64,000 bases of DNA from CPC320 sp002684375 (GTDB taxonomy: Bacteria > Pseudomonadota > Alphaproteobacteria > Rhodobacterales > Rhodobacteraceae). The position numbers and the translations under genes are program-made. Under the pieces are notes generated by a model. It made no database searches and had not been told where the DNA came from. It saw only the letters and a list, made by a program, of their open reading frames with translations. This document shows positions 60,419-64,000 of this stretch, in pieces. The stretch lies in contig CBFIHZ010000010.1 of assembly GCA_965662545.1 (NCBI GenBank), positions 37,139 to 101,138 of the forward strand. The letters run 5' to 3'. Each line of letters opens with the position of its first letter. Position 1 is the first letter of the stretch.

Positions 60419-60703
60419 ATGACTGTTTCTAGTGAAAATTCCGAGGTTCTGGCTCTGAATGCCGCGACATGGCTGGTGGGCAATGAGGCGCTTTGTCAGG
60501 TGTTTCTGGGAGCAACAGGGGCGAATGAAACAGATTTGCGGGAGCGAATCGGAGACCCTGAGTTTTTAGGCTCTGTTCTGGATTTTTTATTACTTGATGA
60601 CGCTTGGGTTATCGAGTTTTGCGATACGTATGCGTTGCCCTATGCCAGCATACTGCAGGCGCGTAATTGTTTACCCGGCGGCGATCAGATGCATTGGACA
60701 TAG
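60419..60703 (+). CDS. DUF3572-family protein
   Basis: A 94-residue helical cytoplasmic protein (ALNAATWLVGNEALCQVFLG, FLGSVLDFLLLDDAWVIEFC, ending GGDQMHWT). It matches DUF3572, small alphaproteobacterial proteins found beside pleD. The ATG at 60419 has GAGGA 5 bases upstream. Function unknown. Confidence 0.82.
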   Translation: MTVSSENSEVLALNAATWLVGNEALCQVFLGATGANETDLRERIGDPEFLGSVLDFLLLDDAWVIEFCDTYALPYASILQARNCLPGGDQMHWT

Positions 60704-60772
60704 ACGTGACCGCTGACCGTAGCCTAAATGTTAAAACGTGGCGCACATTTGCCGCGAGAAAAGGAAACCCGG

Positions 60773-61465
60773 ATGCGTGTTGACGCACTCTTATTCGACA
60801 AAGATGGTACACTGTTTGATTTTCATCACACATGGGGCCCATGGGTCGGGCAGGTTATTGAAGAGCTAGCCGAAGGTGATCGTGATCGGGGCGCGGCGCT
60901 TGCCTCAGCGCTCGGCTATGATCTGGCCACAAAAAAGTACTTTCCCAACAGCCCGCTGATTGCCTGTACCAACCGTCAGGCGGCAGAATATATCACGGGT
61001 GTGTTGCCGCATCTCGATGTCAGTGAAATTGAGCATTATCTCACAGCCAGCGCACAAGATGTGCCCCTGGCTCCAGTGGTGCCTTTAGACGCGTTTTTAA
61101 CCGGCTTGAAGCATCGCGGTTTGAAACTTGGCGTGATGACCAACGATAGCGAAGTTGGTGCGCGTGCGCATCTTACTGCCGCGGGTATTGTCGGTTGTTT
61201 TGATTTCATTGCCGGGTTCGACAGTGGCTATGGTGCAAAGCCAGATCCCGACCCTTTATTGGCGTTTGCGCGCGCGCTTGGTCTTGATCCAAGCCGCGTG
61301 GTGATGGTGGGTGACAGCCTGCATGATTTGGTTGCAGGCCGCGCCGCAGGGATGCAGACAGTTGGGGTTTTGACCGGGCCCGCCTGTCGTGCCGAGTTGG
61401 CGCCTTGCGCCGATGCTGTCTTGCCCGACATTGGTCATTTGACCGAATGGCTTGGCAATACGTAA
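60773..61465 (+). CDS. HAD-family phosphatase (phosphoglycolate phosphatase-like)
   Basis: A 230-residue hydrolase with the four HAD motifs: DALLFDKDGTLFDF (nucleophile Asp near residue 9), VMTNDSEVG, the Lys in GYGAKPDPDP, and VVMVGDSLHDLVAG. The cap domain is of the small helical type. It probably removes phosphate from a sugar or glycolate phosphate. The ATG at 60773 has AAGGA 7 bases upstream. Confidence 0.88.
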   Translation: MRVDALLFDKDGTLFDFHHTWGPWVGQVIEELAEGDRDRGAALASALGYDLATKKYFPNSPLIACTNRQAAEYITGVLPHLDVSEIEHYLTASAQDVPLAPVVPLDAFLTGLKHRGLKLGVMTNDSEVGARAHLTAAGIVGCFDFIAGFDSGYGAKPDPDPLLAFARALGLDPSRVVMVGDSLHDLVAGRAAGMQTVGVLTGPACRAELAPCADAVLPDIGHLTEWLGNT

Positions 61466-62085
61466 CCGGCGTTGCCTATCTGAAACAGTTGAGGGACCGT
61501 TTCGTTTCGTGGGCCGAAAGACGATATTGGCAACGGCATGGGAGCGCCTGCCGCCATTCAGGTGGAATCATTGCATGGCAAATCCCCATTCAACACCAGA
61601 TCGAGATAAAGCGAAAACAACTGGCAGGCAGCTTACTCATGTCACAGCCCGTATCGGTGAATACCCGTCTATGAACGACCTTTTCAGGGGTCGCCAAACG
61701 GGGGAGGTGTTTCAGGCAGATTAATAATAAGTCTTCAAGACAGTAGGTTTAGTTCAAAACGCCAGCCTCGATGTGCCTCGATAATCAATTTTTTTCAGCT
61801 TCAGTCGAGATGGCCCCCAAAGGTCTTGGCACCCTGCATGACGCTGCGGGTGCTGTTTGAGGTCTGTTCCGTCTGGAGATCAGGCCTGGCCGCCGGTATC
61901 TGTGCCTCAAAGCGTTTGGTGTTTTCCCTGCGGTGTCATTCAGGCCAGGAAGGCGCAATGGTATTTTCTGTCGTTGACTGAGTTTAGGTAATCTCAATAG
62001 ATATCTTTACTTAAAGCGCAATTTCTTTGCGCTTCGTTAATATCCAGCTGCCTATACTGTACCTCTAATATTCAAGGGGGGGCCC
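61466..62085. other. 620-bp stretch without a recognised gene
   Basis: The only candidate is a 49-codon frame, 61575-61724 (MANPHSTPDRDKAKTT...GRQTGEVFQAD), with no ribosome-binding site and no family match. The rest shows no hairpin terminator. The last 100 bases are AT-rich and should hold the promoter of the H-NOX gene. Confidence 0.45.
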
Positions 62086-62673
62086 ATGCACGGTTTGATT
62101 AACAAGGCTATTCAGTGTTTTGTGCTGGATACTTACGGGCGTGAGACTTGGCGTGAGATGGCGCAATCTGCCGCGTTGCCGGTGATGCAGTTCGAGGCGA
62201 TGCTTATCTATGAGGATACATTGACAGAGCAGGCGCTGGATGCAACGGCGCGCTTTCTCGATAAGCCTCGTACAGACGTGCTGGAAGATATTGGAACATA
62301 TCTGGCGTCGCACCCGAATGTAGAGGCTTTGCGCAGGTTGCTCCGCTTTGGAGGGGCACATTTTATCGAGTTTTTGTATTCTCTGGATGACCTGCATGAT
62401 CGCGCCCGGCTTGCCGTCGATGATCTGGAATTGCCCAGATTGACTTTGGTACGACACACTGAAAACCATTACAGTCTTTTATGTGGCGCAGCCTTTCCCG
62501 GTTGGGGGCATGTGTTGGTTGGCATCCTGCGGGTTATGGCCGATGATTACGGCGCGCTGGCCTGTCTTGAGCATTGCGGTGCAAAGGATCAGACAGAGAC
62601 CATCGATATTAGGTTGGTTCACACATCCTATGCCCAGGGGCGTACGTTCGTTCTTGGACAGCAGCCGGTTTAG
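62086..62673 (+). CDS. H-NOX heme-binding gas sensor
   Basis: A 195-residue soluble H-NOX (HNOB) protein (MHGLINKAIQCFVLDTYGRE). The proximal heme ligand is His104 in FIEFLYSLDDLHDRARL and the conserved Pro is near 117. The usual YxSxR heme-propionate motif is altered: the matching place reads HYSLL, with no Arg. Such proteins bind NO and pass the signal to a partner. The GGDEF partner begins 8 bases downstream. A G-rich ribosome-binding stretch (GGGGGGG) precedes the ATG. Confidence 0.85.
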   Translation: MHGLINKAIQCFVLDTYGRETWREMAQSAALPVMQFEAMLIYEDTLTEQALDATARFLDKPRTDVLEDIGTYLASHPNVEALRRLLRFGGAHFIEFLYSLDDLHDRARLAVDDLELPRLTLVRHTENHYSLLCGAAFPGWGHVLVGILRVMADDYGALACLEHCGAKDQTETIDIRLVHTSYAQGRTFVLGQQPV

Positions 62674-62680
62674 GGTGGAA

Positions 62681-63646
62681 ATGATGCGTGACAGTGATGA
62701 TATGTGGAATATGCTATGCCCCATGCATTTGCGTTTGGATAACGCGGGCGTGATTGTGCATGTTGGGCCGACACTGGCAAAGCTGCAAGCCGGCAGTCCA
62801 TTTTGCGGCCAGGATTTTCAAGAGGTTTTTACGCTTCTTGGGACGCATGCGGATTTGAGCGTTGTTGACCTTTTGGCGCGTCCGCAGGCAAAGCTGAGCT
62901 TGCGTTTACTGGCGGGGCCCAAACTGGCATTAAAAGGCGTTCTCGTACCAACCCGTTCGGGTGCTATTTTAAACCTGTCTTTTGGTATTTCGATTGTGAC
63001 AGCCGTGCGGGAATATGCGCTGACTGGTGCCGATTTTGCCGCCACCGATCTTGCAATGGAGATGCTGTATCTGGTCGAAGCCAAATCCGTTGCAATGGGC
63101 GCATCACGCAAACTTAACGCGCGTCTGCAAGAAACGACTATGGCAGCGCAAGAAGAGGCCTTTACCGATGCGTTGACAGGGCTTAAAAACCGTCGCGCGA
63201 TGGACCATATTATGGATCAATTTCTCGCCAGTCAGAGAGTTTTTGCACTGATGCATCTGGATCTTGACCGGTTCAAACTGGTCAACGATACCTTCGGCCA
63301 TGCAGCGGGTGATCATGTACTACAACACGCAGCACGGATCATGCTGGCTCAGACCCGCAAAGAAGATGCGGTACTGCGCGTTGGCGGTGATGAGTTTATT
63401 CTGATTTTCCCAGGCGTGACGGATTTAGAAACGCTTGACGCCATGGCGTACCGTTTGATCCGCGCGCTTGAGAAACCCATAGAAAGCGATGGCCGGATGT
63501 GTCAAATTTCGGGCTCGGTAGGTATCACGCTGGCTACAGATTACGCTATACCGGCAGCTCCGCAGTTGTTGGCTGATGCTGATAAGGCTTTATATGCAGC
63601 AAAAAATGCGGGTGGTGCCCAGCATCGGTTTTTTTCCAAACTATAA
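62681..63646 (+). CDS. HNOBA-GGDEF diguanylate cyclase, partner of H-NOX
   Basis: A 321-residue protein. Residues about 5-140 resemble the HNOBA domain found in soluble guanylate cyclase beta chains (MLCPMHLRLDNAGVIVHVGP). A short coiled coil (KSVAMGASRKLNARLQETTM) leads into the GGDEF domain, about 155-320: FTDALTGLKNRRAMDHIMDQ, DLDRFKLVNDTFGHAAGDH, active site LRVGGDEFILIFPG, and an RxxD inhibitory site (RKED) five residues upstream. The start at 62681 is 7 bases after the H-NOX stop; the earlier open frame lies inside the H-NOX gene. It probably makes cyclic-di-GMP under NO control. Confidence 0.88.
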   Translation: MMRDSDDMWNMLCPMHLRLDNAGVIVHVGPTLAKLQAGSPFCGQDFQEVFTLLGTHADLSVVDLLARPQAKLSLRLLAGPKLALKGVLVPTRSGAILNLSFGISIVTAVREYALTGADFAATDLAMEMLYLVEAKSVAMGASRKLNARLQETTMAAQEEAFTDALTGLKNRRAMDHIMDQFLASQRVFALMHLDLDRFKLVNDTFGHAAGDHVLQHAARIMLAQTRKEDAVLRVGGDEFILIFPGVTDLETLDAMAYRLIRALEKPIESDGRMCQISGSVGITLATDYAIPAAPQLLADADKALYAAKNAGGAQHRFFSKL

Positions 63647-64000
63647 GCCCATCGCGCGGTCCGCTGGCCTGTCCTGATCGGGTGATCCGTGATCCGTGCT
63701 CCGCGCGATTGGGTCAGGTTTTAATGCCGAAAAGCGGCTCATGTCTGCGGAGTTTTGTTCATGGAATTTGTCGCTAACCACCTCAATATGGTCTAAAATA
63801 TTGATTTCTAGCAGATTAAATTTTCAAGTTTAATCGCTTGTATTTTAATGGTGAAAATGAATTTTTCTGAAAATATTTGCGATCTTCGTTGGTAAAACTT
63901 TCAAGGCAGATTAATTCACTGTAACGGTTTCCTGCTTTCATGTACAACATTTACCATAAGTCATTCACATCACGTGCAGTTTTTTTCTTGGGTTCATTTG
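63647..64000. other. 354-bp AT-rich end of the window without a gene
   Basis: No coding frame was recognised. A short direct repeat GTGATCCGTGATCC lies near 63683. The AT-rich stretch from 63790 may be the promoter region of a gene outside the window. Confidence 0.5.

Noticed and set aside
61575..61724. 49-codon small protein
   Set aside because: No ribosome-binding site and no family resemblance; kept only as a note in the intergenic entry.
1..64000. CRISPR arrays, prophage genes, tRNA or rRNA genes
   Set aside because: No regularly spaced repeats, phage structural genes, cloverleaf-like or rRNA sequences were recognised by eye.

Overview
The window looks like part of a chromosome from an alphaproteobacterium of the order Rhodobacterales (roseobacter-type). 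The evidence is the mix of gene families: a CarD/CdnL regulator, ribosomal protein L21 with a C-terminal helix-hairpin-helix tail, crotonyl-CoA carboxylase/reductase, many TRAP-transporter parts, DHPS-type dehydrogenases (HpsN/O/P), DUF3572 next to a PleD-like protein, and a GC content of about 50-55 % judged by eye. No rRNA, tRNA, prophage or CRISPR array was recognised. Base numbers, starts and motifs were read by hand; no database search was run.

Region 1 (1-14.8 kb) is core and housekeeping: the tail of a helicase, an S4 RNA-binding protein, ferredoxin FdxA, CarD, divergent cobS/cobT (late cobalamin synthesis), an lrp-Kef antiporter pair divergent from hpd (tyrosine breakdown), a large unusual membrane protein with a PilP-like C-terminus, metY, a glycosyltransferase and an orphan TRAP solute-binding protein. 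About 1.2 kb of decayed DNA follows.

Region 2 (16-32 kb) begins with a secreted ankyrin protein, a DUF2059-like protein, rplU-rpmA, an exporter and two GNAT genes. It continues with a carbon-assimilation block: ccrA (ethylmalonyl-CoA pathway), mcl1, a NarL-type regulator, and the run sgaA-mtkA-mtkB-hydroxypyruvate reductase (serine cycle). Together these genes interconvert glyoxylate, serine/hydroxypyruvate, malate, malyl-CoA and acetyl-CoA, so the locus joins the serine cycle to the ethylmalonyl-CoA pathway. A second secreted ankyrin protein follows.

Region 3 (32-41 kb) is mixed accessory DNA: a GNAT gene, a decayed IS5-type transposase, a VOC protein, a class IV aminotransferase, a TPR protein, a class III adenylate cyclase with TolB-like and TPR parts, a bactofilin and an EamA transporter.

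Region 4 (41-53.6 kb) is a catabolic island: iclR, a GMC oxidoreductase pseudogene, a TRAP transporter (dctP plus fused dctQM), a full GMC oxidoreductase coupled to a TerC-type membrane protein, the 3' stump of a second TRAP permease, an hpsN-hpsO-hpsP-like dehydrogenase operon (probably for 2,3-dihydroxypropane-1-sulfonate) and an XRE regulator. The iclR/GMC promoter segment occurs twice, about 4.93 kb apart, and brackets the TRAP genes. This points to a past duplication or rearrangement.

Region 5 (53.6-64 kb) is signalling and envelope: DUF2061, a lipoprotein, EamA, Nudix, DUF983, an EF-hand/ECF-sigma/anti-sigma-like/metal-sensor-like gene run, a PleD-like diguanylate cyclase, DUF3572, a HAD phosphatase, and an H-NOX gene directly followed by an HNOBA-GGDEF gene. 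The last pair is probably a nitric-oxide-responsive cyclic-di-GMP switch.
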